A stretch of DNA of 19,396 nt, taken from Spirosoma fluviale. GTDB taxonomy: Bacteria > Bacteroidota > Bacteroidia > Cytophagales > Spirosomataceae. The stretch spans positions 1-19,396 of the forward strand of contig CAMDSI010000017.1 in the NCBI GenBank assembly GCA_945906915.1, given 5' to 3'. The position numbers and the translations under genes are program-made. The notes under the pieces are model-generated. The model did no database searches. It was not told the origin of the DNA and was given only the letters and a program-made list of their open reading frames with translations. Below are positions 1 to 7,734 of the stretch, piece by piece. How positions within the stretch are numbered: the stretch's first letter is position 1; the number at the start of each line of letters is the position of its first letter.

Positions 1-42
1 GACTTAACGGCCTTCATTAAAAGAACGGTGAGTGGGTTTTAA
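1..42 (+). CDS. 3' end of an unidentified plus-strand gene (partial)
   Basis: Frame 1 is open from the left edge and reads DLTAFIKRTVSGF followed by a TAA stop ending at 42; the other two plus frames meet stops within the same stretch. A strong intrinsic terminator with its T-run on the plus strand starts nine bases later, which is the main reason to believe a plus-strand gene ends here. Thirteen residues are too few to name a family. Confidence 0.45.
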   Translation, partial: DLTAFIKRTVSGF

Positions 43-50
43 TAAAAATG

Positions 51-83
51 AAAGAGCCGCGATAAATGCGGCTCTTTTTTTAT
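51..83 (+). terminator. Intrinsic terminator, probably bidirectional
   Basis: A perfect 10-bp stem (AAAGAGCCGC at 51-60 with GCGGCTCTTT at 68-77) has a 7-nt loop and runs into a T-tract on the plus strand. It sits between the gene ending at 42 and the stop codon of the minus-strand gene at 80. On the minus strand the stem is followed by a looser T-rich stretch, so it can serve both convergent genes. Confidence 0.85.
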
Positions 84-430
84 TGTTTTCTAACCATCAA
101 CTTCTTCGTGGCGACGGGTTTGCCATCCACTAGCAACTGATACATATAAAGACCACTATTTAATTCCCTTAAAGAAATCTTCGCTGAGCGATCATCTCGG
201 TCTAAATCTATTTCTTTCACCACCGTCCCTAACACATTGTAAAAAGCAATTTTTACCTCCTGGTTATTACCAGAAAATTGATAATCAACAATCGCATAAT
301 CGGCGGCAGGATTAGGGTAAAGATGAGAAACAAAGATGCGATCCCCTTGGTATAACAAGGTGTCATTTTTAAAGCCCAGCAAAGATGCTAGGACGAATAA
401 TAAAGTGATATGTCGCAATACTAATTTCAT
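80..430 (-). CDS. Small T9SS type A sorting-domain protein without a passenger domain
   Basis: This 116-residue protein starts at the ATG at 430; the frame also extends to a TTG two codons upstream, which I do not prefer. Residues 1 to about 20 form a hydrophobic signal peptide (LLFVLASLLG). From about residue 36 to the end it matches the type IX secretion C-terminal sorting domain: the LYPNPAAD motif, a middle FYNVLGTVV strand, an LNSGLYMYQL turn, and a short basic end (KKLMVRKQ). In T9SS cargo this domain is normally the last 80 or so residues of a much larger exported protein and is recognised at the outer membrane and removed. Here only about 15 residues lie between signal peptide and sorting domain. 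It lies 51 nt after the OstA-like gene on the same strand, so the two are probably co-transcribed. The domain call is firm; the role is unknown. Confidence 0.85.
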   Translation of the reverse strand: MKLVLRHITLLFVLASLLGFKNDTLLYQGDRIFVSHLYPNPAADYAIVDYQFSGNNQEVKIAFYNVLGTVVKEIDLDRDDRSAKISLRELNSGLYMYQLLVDGKPVATKKLMVRKQ

Positions 431-481
431 TCTCAAATCGTTGAAACGAATTTAGTACAAAAACAGACCGCTTTTATTTTT

Positions 482-2017
482 TTAAGGTTTTTTAACAAGA
501 ACTTGATATTCCACTCGATTTAGAATCGTTTGCAGAGAGGGCTTTTCTGTGATTCGCCAACGGAATCCATCCAATTGCTGGAGATCTTCTTTCCATTCTT
601 TAGGAGGCACGAATTTCGCCTCGGGCTTAGTGATGAAGGCAATTTTCTTTACCGCATTATCCTCAAAAAACAGATTCATCCGACTGCATTCCACTCGATT
701 TAAACCCGTAGTGACTTTTTTATCGTCAATGACATAATAAATACTCTCTCCATTTCCCTCTACATTCACTCGATTCAATTTCGAATCCTCTTTAAAATGT
801 ACCCATATTTTGCGCCCTTTGATTTGATTGTATTGATTAGCAGAGTCGATTGAAATGACAAATGATTTGCCCCTCAATCGCATTTCCTTTAGCTTTTGGT
901 TCCCCATAAATAAAGAAATCGAATCGGCTTGAGATTGTGAATCCTGGGTCCAGAGTATGGGTTTCTGGTAGAAATGAATAATCGAATCCTGGACATTATA
1001 CCCTAAAGAATCGCACCTTCCTGAAAGATCCGACTTGTAAATCAATACATTTTTATAGGCAAATAGCTTCCGAATGGAATCCTTTTTGATGTTAACAGAC
1101 ACCAGCGTGTCCGCCGTTAAATACAGCGTATCCTTTTCCATGATATTTTGCATCCAAGCGTGTCCATAGACTCGGGTGATTCCTGTTTTACCCGCATATC
1201 GACCATTATCTCCCTTGAGGATTACTTTTTCTTTTTGGGACAAAAATTCAACACGACCTTTCGCTACCCCAATTTGTGTGGGAGAATCATAGAAAAGGGT
1301 ATCTGCCGTAAGAATATATTCGTCGGTTTTCGCAGTAGAACGACCGGTGAAATTTGAAACTTTGGAAATCGTATTATAAAAACCACGGCTAGTGATAACC
1401 GTGTCTTTTTTCGTAATAATTTCCGTAGGTGCAATGAAATATGCCTCTTTCGAAAGGGTATTATACTTTAATGAATCCGCTCTAACCGAACCACCCTCTT
1501 TATCAATTACCCTCACTTTTTCTTTAAATAAGAAGTTTTTAGTCACCGTATGATAGAATCCTTCTCGGCTAGTTAAAGTCGATTTTTTATCAATAATTCT
1601 GGCTCCAGAATGATAAATCGCCATTTTTGAATTTAGATCATAATCTAATTTAGGCGTGTTTAATATGATCGTATGATCATCTAATTTCACCCGGCCACTG
1701 ATAAATGCCTGCCGCATGTTCCCATTATAAAATGCTGTATCCCCTGTAATTGTCACCGTATCGGATTGTATAATCCGAACGTGTCCGTAGGCTTCCACAT
1801 TATTCGTTGTGGAGTTTAAAACAGCCTGATCGCAAGCTAATGTTGTGGTACCCTGTTGAAGTAAAACACGGCCAATAAGCGTCTTGCGCATGATTAAATC
1901 TTGTTGCATTCCGATTAAGCTGTCCGCACGGATGACTTGTAAAAGCTGTCCTTGGGCTTGCGCAAAAAGCGGTAAGCTGAGAAGATAAAACAGGAAAATC
2001 CAACCTTTGTAACGCAT
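482..2017 (-). CDS. OstA/LptA-like LPS-transport periplasmic protein
   Basis: The product has 511 residues, with a signal peptide (MRYKGWIFLFYLLSLPLFAQAQ) and then repeated beta-rich segments of the LptA/OstA jelly-roll type. Typical phrases are ACDQAVLNSTTNNVEAYGHV (about 60-80), LTADTLFYDSPTQIGVAKG and LYLTADTL, where alternating 'D-x-A/T-x-Y' strands describe successive rungs. In Proteobacteria, LptA bridges lipopolysaccharide from the inner membrane to LptD; Bacteroidota carry longer OstA-like proteins of about this size that probably play a similar part, but the exact function is inferred. It starts 56 bp from the divergent tilS start and is followed by the small sorting-domain gene. An LptD identity is unlikely because the large C-terminal beta-barrel is missing. 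Confidence 0.85.
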   Translation of the reverse strand: MRYKGWIFLFYLLSLPLFAQAQGQLLQVIRADSLIGMQQDLIMRKTLIGRVLLQQGTTTLACDQAVLNSTTNNVEAYGHVRIIQSDTVTITGDTAFYNGNMRQAFISGRVKLDDHTIILNTPKLDYDLNSKMAIYHSGARIIDKKSTLTSREGFYHTVTKNFLFKEKVRVIDKEGGSVRADSLKYNTLSKEAYFIAPTEIITKKDTVITSRGFYNTISKVSNFTGRSTAKTDEYILTADTLFYDSPTQIGVAKGRVEFLSQKEKVILKGDNGRYAGKTGITRVYGHAWMQNIMEKDTLYLTADTLVSVNIKKDSIRKLFAYKNVLIYKSDLSGRCDSLGYNVQDSIIHFYQKPILWTQDSQSQADSISLFMGNQKLKEMRLRGKSFVISIDSANQYNQIKGRKIWVHFKEDSKLNRVNVEGNGESIYYVIDDKKVTTGLNRVECSRMNLFFEDNAVKKIAFITKPEAKFVPPKEWKEDLQQLDGFRWRITEKPSLQTILNRVEYQVLVKKP

Positions 2018-2073
2018 CTTGAAATTGAATCGCTAATTTCGTAGCTCCATTGAACACGCAATTTACCATATTT

Positions 2074-3408
2074 ATGCTGGAAGATTTTATCCATTTTGTC
2101 CAAAAAGAGAATTTATTCCAAGCCGATCAGAAAATTTTGATCGCAGTAAGTGGCGGAATCGACTCTGTTGTACTTAGTAAACTGTTTTCTTTGGCCAAAT
2201 TCAATTTCGGCATCGCCCACGTTAACTTCAGCCTACGCGGTGAGGAATCTTTAGCAGACGAAGTTTTTGTCAAAAAATTCGCTAAAACACTGAAAGTCCC
2301 TTACCATACCATTTGTTTCGATACCAACGCCTTTGCAGCACAGGAAAAAATTTCCACCCAAATGGCAGCCCGCATCTTACGCTACCAATGGTTCGAAGAA
2401 ATTCGCAGCAAAGAAGGCTATAATTACATCGCTACTGGTCATCACTTGTTAGATAGCGCAGAAACCATGTTAATTAATTTAGTCAGAGGAAGCGGAATCG
2501 CGGGTTTCCACGGCATTCCTGTAAAATCAGGCCATCTTATTCGTCCCATGTCCTTTGCGAATCAGGACGCTATTTTTGATTTTGTTGTTTCCCAAAAACT
2601 AGCTTGGCGAGAAGATTCATCGAACGAATCCACGAAATACCAACGTAATTTTATTCGTCATGAAATTATGCCCAAATTCCAGGAATTAAATCCCCATTTT
2701 GAGCAAACATTAGCAGCAACCAGCCAAAAAATCAAAGGTATTGAAGCTTGGATGCAGGCCGAATTACAATCATTCATCAGCGAATCTTGCAAGACGGATT
2801 CAGTAGGTAATATAAGTATTAAGCTACCTTCCATTTCTCCTAAAAGCACCGTATTGCTAACCGAATTATTACTCAGCTATCATTTTAATTCAGCTAGCAT
2901 CGAAGCAATTCTACAAGCTGACAAAGTGGGGGCGATTTTCGAATCCCCCAGCCATAGTTTAAATATCGACCGCGGAACTTGGATCATTAGTGTAAAAAGT
3001 CAGGCCGATTATAAGCCTATCGTCATTTCTGAAGATGATGAAGTTATCCAATTAGTTAATCAGGAATTACATATTTTTATTGAAGAAAAAACGGCGGATT
3101 GGAAAGCTATTACAGACCCGAAAATAGCCTGCCTCGATGCAGATACGCTCGACTTTCCTCTCGAAATCCGTAAAGTACAAGATGGCGATTGGTTTTGTCC
3201 ACTGGGAATGAATCAAAAGAAGTTAATCTCTGATTTTCTAACAGACAAGAAAGTTCCTTTGGCCATTAAAAAGAACACACAAATTCTTTTAAGCAAGGGT
3301 TCTGTAGCCTGGATTTTAGGACAGCGAATTGATAATAGGAATAAGGTGACGGATAAGACGGAGTTGGTGGCGGTGTTTGAGTTGAAATCCTCACCGGAAA
3401 AGAAGTAA
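2074..3408 (+). CDS. tilS: tRNA(Ile)-lysidine synthetase TilS
   Basis: TilS attaches lysine to C34 of the CAU-anticodon tRNA-Ile so that it reads AUA; it is a cytoplasmic, usually essential enzyme. The N-terminal PP-loop ATPase motif SGGIDS is at residues 26-31 from the chosen start, followed by the family's AHVNFSLRGEES and ATGHHLLDSAETMLINLVRGSG stretches split by normal spacing. The C-terminal TilS_C domain is visible in the last 80 residues (IRKVQDGDWFCPLGM, KKLISDFLTDKKVP, WILGQRID). I start it at the ATG at 2074 (MLEDFIHFVQ, 444 residues) because the only in-frame upstream choice is a TTG at 2050 and TilS proteins usually begin this close to the first helix. It diverges from the OstA-like gene and converges on the porD-like gene. 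Confidence 0.95.
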   Translation: MLEDFIHFVQKENLFQADQKILIAVSGGIDSVVLSKLFSLAKFNFGIAHVNFSLRGEESLADEVFVKKFAKTLKVPYHTICFDTNAFAAQEKISTQMAARILRYQWFEEIRSKEGYNYIATGHHLLDSAETMLINLVRGSGIAGFHGIPVKSGHLIRPMSFANQDAIFDFVVSQKLAWREDSSNESTKYQRNFIRHEIMPKFQELNPHFEQTLAATSQKIKGIEAWMQAELQSFISESCKTDSVGNISIKLPSISPKSTVLLTELLLSYHFNSASIEAILQADKVGAIFESPSHSLNIDRGTWIISVKSQADYKPIVISEDDEVIQLVNQELHIFIEEKTADWKAITDPKIACLDADTLDFPLEIRKVQDGDWFCPLGMNQKKLISDFLTDKKVPLAIKKNTQILLSKGSVAWILGQRIDNRNKVTDKTELVAVFELKSSPEKK

Positions 3409-3537
3409 GCTTAGGCATTTTAAATAACAATTTGAAAATTGTGCTGCGCAATAATTTTCTGAATTGCTTTTTAAAATACTCTCAGCCAAATACATTTTCA
3501 GTTAAAATAATTTTAATCAAAAAACCTCTTTTATTCT

Positions 3538-3610
3538 TTCGGACTTTCGCTAAGCGGCATGCGACTACTGTCTACTGACCACTGTCCACTGACTACTGCT
3601 GCGAAGCAGC
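3538..3610. repeat. Composite intergenic repeat: TTCGGACT, heptamer array, hairpin
   Basis: Between the converging tilS and porD-like genes are, in order: TTCGGACT (3538-3545), a small CGC-TAA-GCG hairpin (3548-3556), five exact 7-bp units with consensus G[AT]C[TC]ACT (3563-3597, alternating GAC and GTC at the front), and the perfect hairpin GCTGCGAAGCAGC (3598-3610), which abuts the last unit and lies three bases beyond the porD-like stop codon. The same order of parts recurs inverted at 16460-16516. I do not recognise a named family. Confidence 0.75.
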
Positions 3611-3613
3611 TCG

Positions 3614-4516
3614 CTATTTTAGTAATCTGCGATACGCCTCCGTCCTAATCGGATCCAACGTACTTAAATAGGTAAAAGCTTGTTGACGTTCCGCGGGAAG
3701 AGCTTCGTCCAGAATCGAAATGATTTCTTCGGATTTAGCATCGAAAAAAACGCGAATACTAGCAGCGCCAGGGCGTAAAGTATTCACTTGTCGAATCTGC
3801 TTTAATATTTCCAAAATCCCTTTTCTCGTGGCATCTGGATTCTCCGTCATTTTATCTAAATATAGGCGATGATAATCATAATAGATATCACGCATTGCCT
3901 GCAAATTTTGATTTAATAGATTCTCAGAAACACCCATTCTACTTCGGACATCCGAAATGATTCCCCAACCTGAGCCGGAGTTTTGGGCTAAATTCGTTAG
4001 GTTATTTAATTTCTGAACAAAAGGTTCTCCCCCTTTTGGCCCAAATGAATCGTATGAATACGTCAAGCTTAAATAAGAATAATAAGCCATCAATGAACTC
4101 AAATTATCAGAGAAATTATTGTCGTTATAGGTGATTGGGTTACCTAATTGATATTTGAAATTAAAACTCTTGTCGACTAAATTCAATAAAACCGTTTCAT
4201 ACGAGGTTCCAAAAACGGGCCTAAGCACTTGAATACTAGCAGTTGCCTCGATGTCACCTTGAGCAGAGGACTTCGTTAAAAGTAAATTGATGTTGAGTTT
4301 GATTTTTTCTTCCGCCGCAAAATTATCAGATGACCACCTGCGGCCATTCATAAATTCCTGCATCGTTCTTTGTAATTCAGCATAGACAGTAGAACCGCCT
4401 CTTTGCTGATCGAGCTGTAATTGCTCCGTACTGATGGTGATAGTAGTAGAAAGTTCTTGAGCCTGAACAGCCCAAGAACTAAATAATAATAGGAGCAGAA
4501 ATCGCATTGATTTCAT
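3614..4516 (-). CDS. porD: DUF4835 family protein (type IX secretion-associated, PorD-like)
   Basis: The protein has 300 residues if started at the ATG at 4516, which begins a clean signal peptide (MKSMRFLLLLLFSSWAVQAQ). The frame stays open upstream to 4588, but that part lies inside rpoZ and lacks a signal sequence. Family-like stretches are the early ELSTTITISTEQLQ strand, LQRTMQEFMNGRRW (about 48-62), and a mid-region rich in Tyr and Asn around LSSLMAYYSYLSLTYSYDSF. This is the pattern of DUF4835, a periplasmic family found across Bacteroidota next to bamD and rpoZ. From memory, databases now label it T9SS protein PorD; I hold the family firmly and the PorD name less so. It follows rpoZ by 31 nt and is the last gene of the long minus-strand operon. 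Confidence 0.8.
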   Translation of the reverse strand: MKSMRFLLLLLFSSWAVQAQELSTTITISTEQLQLDQQRGGSTVYAELQRTMQEFMNGRRWSSDNFAAEEKIKLNINLLLTKSSAQGDIEATASIQVLRPVFGTSYETVLLNLVDKSFNFKYQLGNPITYNDNNFSDNLSSLMAYYSYLSLTYSYDSFGPKGGEPFVQKLNNLTNLAQNSGSGWGIISDVRSRMGVSENLLNQNLQAMRDIYYDYHRLYLDKMTENPDATRKGILEILKQIRQVNTLRPGAASIRVFFDAKSEEIISILDEALPAERQQAFTYLSTLDPIRTEAYRRLLK

Positions 4517-4547
4517 GATCGATCTCTTTAAATCAAAATGATTTGAT

Positions 4548-4874
4548 CTAGTTTTCAGTCGTACCTTCTTCGCGGTTTCTGAAATCAATTTTATCTGCTA
4601 AAAAATCATCAATCGCTAAAGCGGATGGCTTAGGCATGCGCTCATAGTATTTGGAAATTTCAATTTGCTCGCGGTTTTCAAAAATTTCCTCTAAATTATC
4701 AACAGTAGAAGCAAACTCAGATAATTTACCTGATAATTCCTCTTTCATCTTGCTCGAAATTTGACGAGCTCGTTGTCCTACAATCGAAATTGATTCGTAC
4801 ACATTGCCAGTTTTAGCAGCAATTTTGTCTACATCACGTGTAATGATGGATGGATTTGTTGGTGTCTTGGACAT
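4548..4874 (-). CDS. rpoZ: DNA-directed RNA polymerase subunit omega
   Basis: This 108-residue protein has the conserved omega/Rpb6 core near its N-terminus: SIITRDVDKIAAKTGNVYES followed by ISIVGQRARQI (about residues 9-40). Omega wraps the C-terminal tail of beta-prime and aids assembly of RNA polymerase. The Bacteroidota form carries a longer, acidic C-terminal part (NLEEIFENREQIEISKYYE) and this one fits that length. It starts 48 nt after the bamD stop and ends 31 nt before the porD-like start, a gene order common in Bacteroidota. Its place in the middle of an envelope operon means its expression probably follows the upstream promoter unless a local one exists; I see no convincing local promoter in the 48-nt gap. 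Confidence 0.93.
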   Translation of the reverse strand: MSKTPTNPSIITRDVDKIAAKTGNVYESISIVGQRARQISSKMKEELSGKLSEFASTVDNLEEIFENREQIEISKYYERMPKPSALAIDDFLADKIDFRNREEGTTEN

Positions 4875-4922
4875 CTCTATATAATTTAAGATAGCAAATT
4901 TAAGGTTAATTTTTAAGAAATA

Positions 4923-5813
4923 CTATTGCGGGCTCGTGGCAATTTTCGAAGTGTTGGATTTCTCTTTTTCCTGCAATGCCTTGTATTCTGCTTCTATTTT
5001 AGCAATACGGGTCACTTCACTTTGACTTTGCGTATACCATTTTTCAGCCGTTTTCAAGAAGGTACTTTGTGGGTATTTATCGATGAACTCTAAATAGAAT
5101 TTCAAAACTTCTTCAAAACGCTCCTTTTGTTTATACTCGATAGTACTTTTTGCCAAATCAAATTGAGAAACTACTTTTAAGTAGGCCATCTCTTCATTAT
5201 AATCTGAATCCGGGAAATCACGTTGAAAATTAGTGATCTCAATCACGGAAGACTTCAAGGACATGATATTAAATGGAGATGTTTTGTAATATAATTTAGC
5301 CTTCTCGTAGGCTTTCTTTTCTAATTTCTTACGTAAATCCTTAATCATTACACTACAATCCTCCCGGTATTTCGAATCAGGATAATTATTCAAATAACTC
5401 TGTAATTCATTAATGGCGGATAAGGTCCCTGTTTGGTCTAAATTAAAATTAGGGGACTCTTTATACAGCGAAAAAGCCGCCATATAAATGGATTCTTCTG
5501 CGAATTCACTCCTTGAAAAAACCTCTGAGAATCGCTTAAAGTGCGTATTTGCGACCGTATAGTTACTTAATTCAAAATCACATTTAGCTTGGTAAAAAGT
5601 AGCCATTTCTTGCGTAGAATCCCCCGTTAATAAGGGTAAAACCTCATCAAAAAGTATTCCAGCCTTATCAAACTCCTTTTTCTTGTAATAGTCAACAGCT
5701 GCTTTAAATTTCGTAGGAACACTCGCGCTCTTTCTGAACTTCTCGAACTTTCCACAAGCACTTAAACCAAGTAAAGCGACTAAACCAATAAGTATTTTCT
5801 TTTTCAAATTCAT
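4923..5813 (-). CDS. bamD: Outer membrane protein assembly factor BamD (lipoprotein)
   Basis: The product has 296 residues from the ATG at 5813; the frame also reaches a TTG three codons upstream, in the gap after the ABC gene. The N-terminus is a lipoprotein signal with lipobox LSAC, placing the lipidated cysteine at residue 20. The rest is tetratricopeptide-like helices: AVDYYKKKEFDKAGILFDEV, FYQAKCDFELSNYTVANTHF and the paired LNNYPDSKY and FIDKYPQSTF turns typical of BamD. BamD sits on the inner face of the outer membrane and with BamA inserts beta-barrel proteins. The C-terminus is a Lys/Glu-rich tail. It starts 17 nt after the ABC transporter stop and is followed by rpoZ. Confidence 0.93.
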   Translation of the reverse strand: MNLKKKILIGLVALLGLSACGKFEKFRKSASVPTKFKAAVDYYKKKEFDKAGILFDEVLPLLTGDSTQEMATFYQAKCDFELSNYTVANTHFKRFSEVFSRSEFAEESIYMAAFSLYKESPNFNLDQTGTLSAINELQSYLNNYPDSKYREDCSVMIKDLRKKLEKKAYEKAKLYYKTSPFNIMSLKSSVIEITNFQRDFPDSDYNEEMAYLKVVSQFDLAKSTIEYKQKERFEEVLKFYLEFIDKYPQSTFLKTAEKWYTQSQSEVTRIAKIEAEYKALQEKEKSNTSKIATSPQ

Positions 5814-5830
5814 AAGCCGCAAAGATAAGT

Positions 5831-7582
5831 TTATTTTCTGAATTGTAGATGATAGAGCTGCGCATATAAACCATCTACAGCTAATAATTCTTCCTGCGTC
5901 CCCCGCTCCCTAATTTCTCCTTTGTCCATGACTAATATTTGATCCGAATTACGAATAGTAGATAAACGATGTGCAATCACCACCGCGGTACGCCCTTTCA
6001 TTAAGGTAGAAATCGCCTGTTGAATTAAGACCTCCGTCTCTGAATCTACAGAGGAAGTAGCTTCATCTAAAACAATAATTTTGGGATTATGGACCAAAGC
6101 ACGAACAAACGAAATCAACTGCCTTTGCCCAACACTCAGGGTTGCCCCTCGTTCTTTGACCTCATACGCATAGCCACCAGGTAAAGAAAGGATAAAATCG
6201 TGTACTCCTACCGCTTTAGCCGCCTCGACCATTTTATCGTAGGTGATGGATTCATCCCCTAAATGAATATTATAAGCGACTGAAGAGCTGAACAAGAAAA
6301 CATCTTGTAATACAACGGCTATATTTTTACGTAAGGATCCGATTTCATACGAGGTTAAAGGGACACCTTCGATTTTGATTTCCCCGCTTTGGCAATCATA
6401 TAAACGACCTAATAATCCAATTATAGATGATTTTCCTGCACCTGTAGCCCCTACAATCGCACACGTTTTACCGGCTTCAACAGTAAAACTCACATTTCGA
6501 ACCACCCATTCAGGCTCTTGATAAGCAAACGTCACATCGGAAAACTCAATTTTACCTTCAATCTGATCCGCCTGAATCGTGCCATTATTTTGAATATAAT
6601 CGGTCGAATCCAACAGGGTTAAAATACGTTCGGTGGAAACAATTCCCATTTGAAGGGTATTAAAGCGATCCGCCAACATACGAATAGGGCGATAAAAAAG
6701 GTTGATAAACATGATGAAAGCGGTCAAGGTGCCCACCCCCATTTCTTCCTTCACAATATAAGTAGATGCCGCCCAAACGACGAGCCCAGTTCCAATCGCC
6801 GCAATAACATCCGCTACCGGGAAAAAGACAGAATACGCAAAAATACCTCTAATATTGGCATCGCGATGCTCCTCATTAATCCGATTAAATTTAGCTAATT
6901 CCTGCTTTTCCGCATGGAACATTTGGACAATTAACATGCCTGAAATATGCTCTTGAACGAAAGAATTCAAGTTTGCGACCGCTGTCCTCACCTCATTAAA
7001 AGACTTCTTAATGTATTCCTTAAACACATAGGTAGAAAAGACCATGAACGGAACGGTGACTAGTATTATCAAGGTCAAACGCCAATCCGCATAAAACATC
7101 ACCCCGAGGATTAGGAATAATTGCAATAAATCGCCCGCTATGGAAGCTAATCCCTCTGAAAACACATCGTTTAAAGTTTCAATATCAGACACTGTTCGAG
7201 TCACTAATCGACCAATGGGGGTAGCGTCAAAAAAAGCTAGTCGAAGATTGACAATCTTTTCATATAATTGAATTCGAATGTCACGAATGACGGTTTGGCC
7301 CAAATAACCAGCCAAATAGGACGTTGAAAACTGCAAGAAAGTTTGCAAAAGAAGGGCGCCAAGCATCCAGCCTAGCATGCGAAACAAATCGGACTGAAAG
7401 GTCAGCCCTAAATAATGATCTAACGTGTAGCGAATTAACAGGGGGACAACTGGTGAAATACCAGCCATGCAGAGAATTAAAAAGACTAGAAACCAAAAAC
7501 GAAATCGGTAAGGCTGAATAAAGCCATACAAACGTTTAATGATATGAAAATCGATTATTTTGGCTGAATTAGCTTCTTTCAC
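5831..7582 (-). CDS. ABC exporter, fused membrane and ATPase domains (MsbA-like)
   Basis: This 583-residue half-transporter has a six-helix membrane domain (about residues 25-310) and then a nucleotide-binding domain. Walker A GATGAGKSS is at 378-386, the Q-loop Gln near 426, signature LSVGQRQ at 482-488 (Val in place of the second Gly of LSGGQ), Walker B IIVLDEATSSVD at about 502-513 and the H-loop His near 538. It should act as a homodimer, or pair with another half-transporter, to export a lipid, peptide or drug; the substrate is not readable, and MsbA-like lipid export is only one option. I accept the GTG start at 7582, which lies inside the end of the upstream Cys-rich gene (14-bp overlap), suggesting translational coupling. 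Confidence 0.93.
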   Translation of the reverse strand: MKEANSAKIIDFHIIKRLYGFIQPYRFRFWFLVFLILCMAGISPVVPLLIRYTLDHYLGLTFQSDLFRMLGWMLGALLLQTFLQFSTSYLAGYLGQTVIRDIRIQLYEKIVNLRLAFFDATPIGRLVTRTVSDIETLNDVFSEGLASIAGDLLQLFLILGVMFYADWRLTLIILVTVPFMVFSTYVFKEYIKKSFNEVRTAVANLNSFVQEHISGMLIVQMFHAEKQELAKFNRINEEHRDANIRGIFAYSVFFPVADVIAAIGTGLVVWAASTYIVKEEMGVGTLTAFIMFINLFYRPIRMLADRFNTLQMGIVSTERILTLLDSTDYIQNNGTIQADQIEGKIEFSDVTFAYQEPEWVVRNVSFTVEAGKTCAIVGATGAGKSSIIGLLGRLYDCQSGEIKIEGVPLTSYEIGSLRKNIAVVLQDVFLFSSSVAYNIHLGDESITYDKMVEAAKAVGVHDFILSLPGGYAYEVKERGATLSVGQRQLISFVRALVHNPKIIVLDEATSSVDSETEVLIQQAISTLMKGRTAVVIAHRLSTIRNSDQILVMDKGEIRERGTQEELLAVDGLYAQLYHLQFRK

Positions 7583-7733
7583 TGTTCATTTTATCGATAG
7601 TGGAGGAAGCCGCACACGTTCCGCAGCCTTTGGCACAATTCACGGCATTCTTACCCCAAAACTGGTTGTATACTAACCGCACTAGATAAACTAGTGCTGC
7701 AGCAAATACGAGAAAGATGATGGCGTTTTCCAT
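7569..7733 (-). CDS. FeoB-associated Cys-rich-type small membrane protein
   Basis: This 54-residue gene is easily missed because of its length. It begins MENAIIFLVFAAALVYLV, a single membrane helix, continues VRLVYNQFWGKNA, and then has a Cys cluster NCAKGCGTC (C33-x3-C37-x2-C40) before a short polar tail. This is the layout of the FeoB-associated Cys-rich membrane protein family, which in other genomes lies next to the ferrous iron transporter FeoB and may bind metal or an Fe-S cluster; the function is not established and no feoB is in this window. The ATG lies one base after the TAA of the phosphatase gene and its end overlaps the ABC exporter start by 14 bp, so it is clearly part of the operon. 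Confidence 0.85.
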   Translation of the reverse strand: MENAIIFLVFAAALVYLVRLVYNQFWGKNAVNCAKGCGTCAASSTIDKMNSERS

Positions 7734-7734
7734 G

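Noticed and set aside
2034..2041. TAATTTCG as the -7 element of tilS
   Set aside because: The nearest TTTG is 24 bp upstream, and nothing fits at 19 bp, so support is too thin to list.
3427..3442. Hairpin ACAATTT-GA-AAATTGT after tilS as a terminator
   Set aside because: The stem is all but AT-only with a 2-nt loop and no following T-run.
4517..4588. Longer N-terminus for the porD-like protein starting at 4588
   Set aside because: It would overlap rpoZ by 41 bases and put 24 charged residues before a clear signal peptide.
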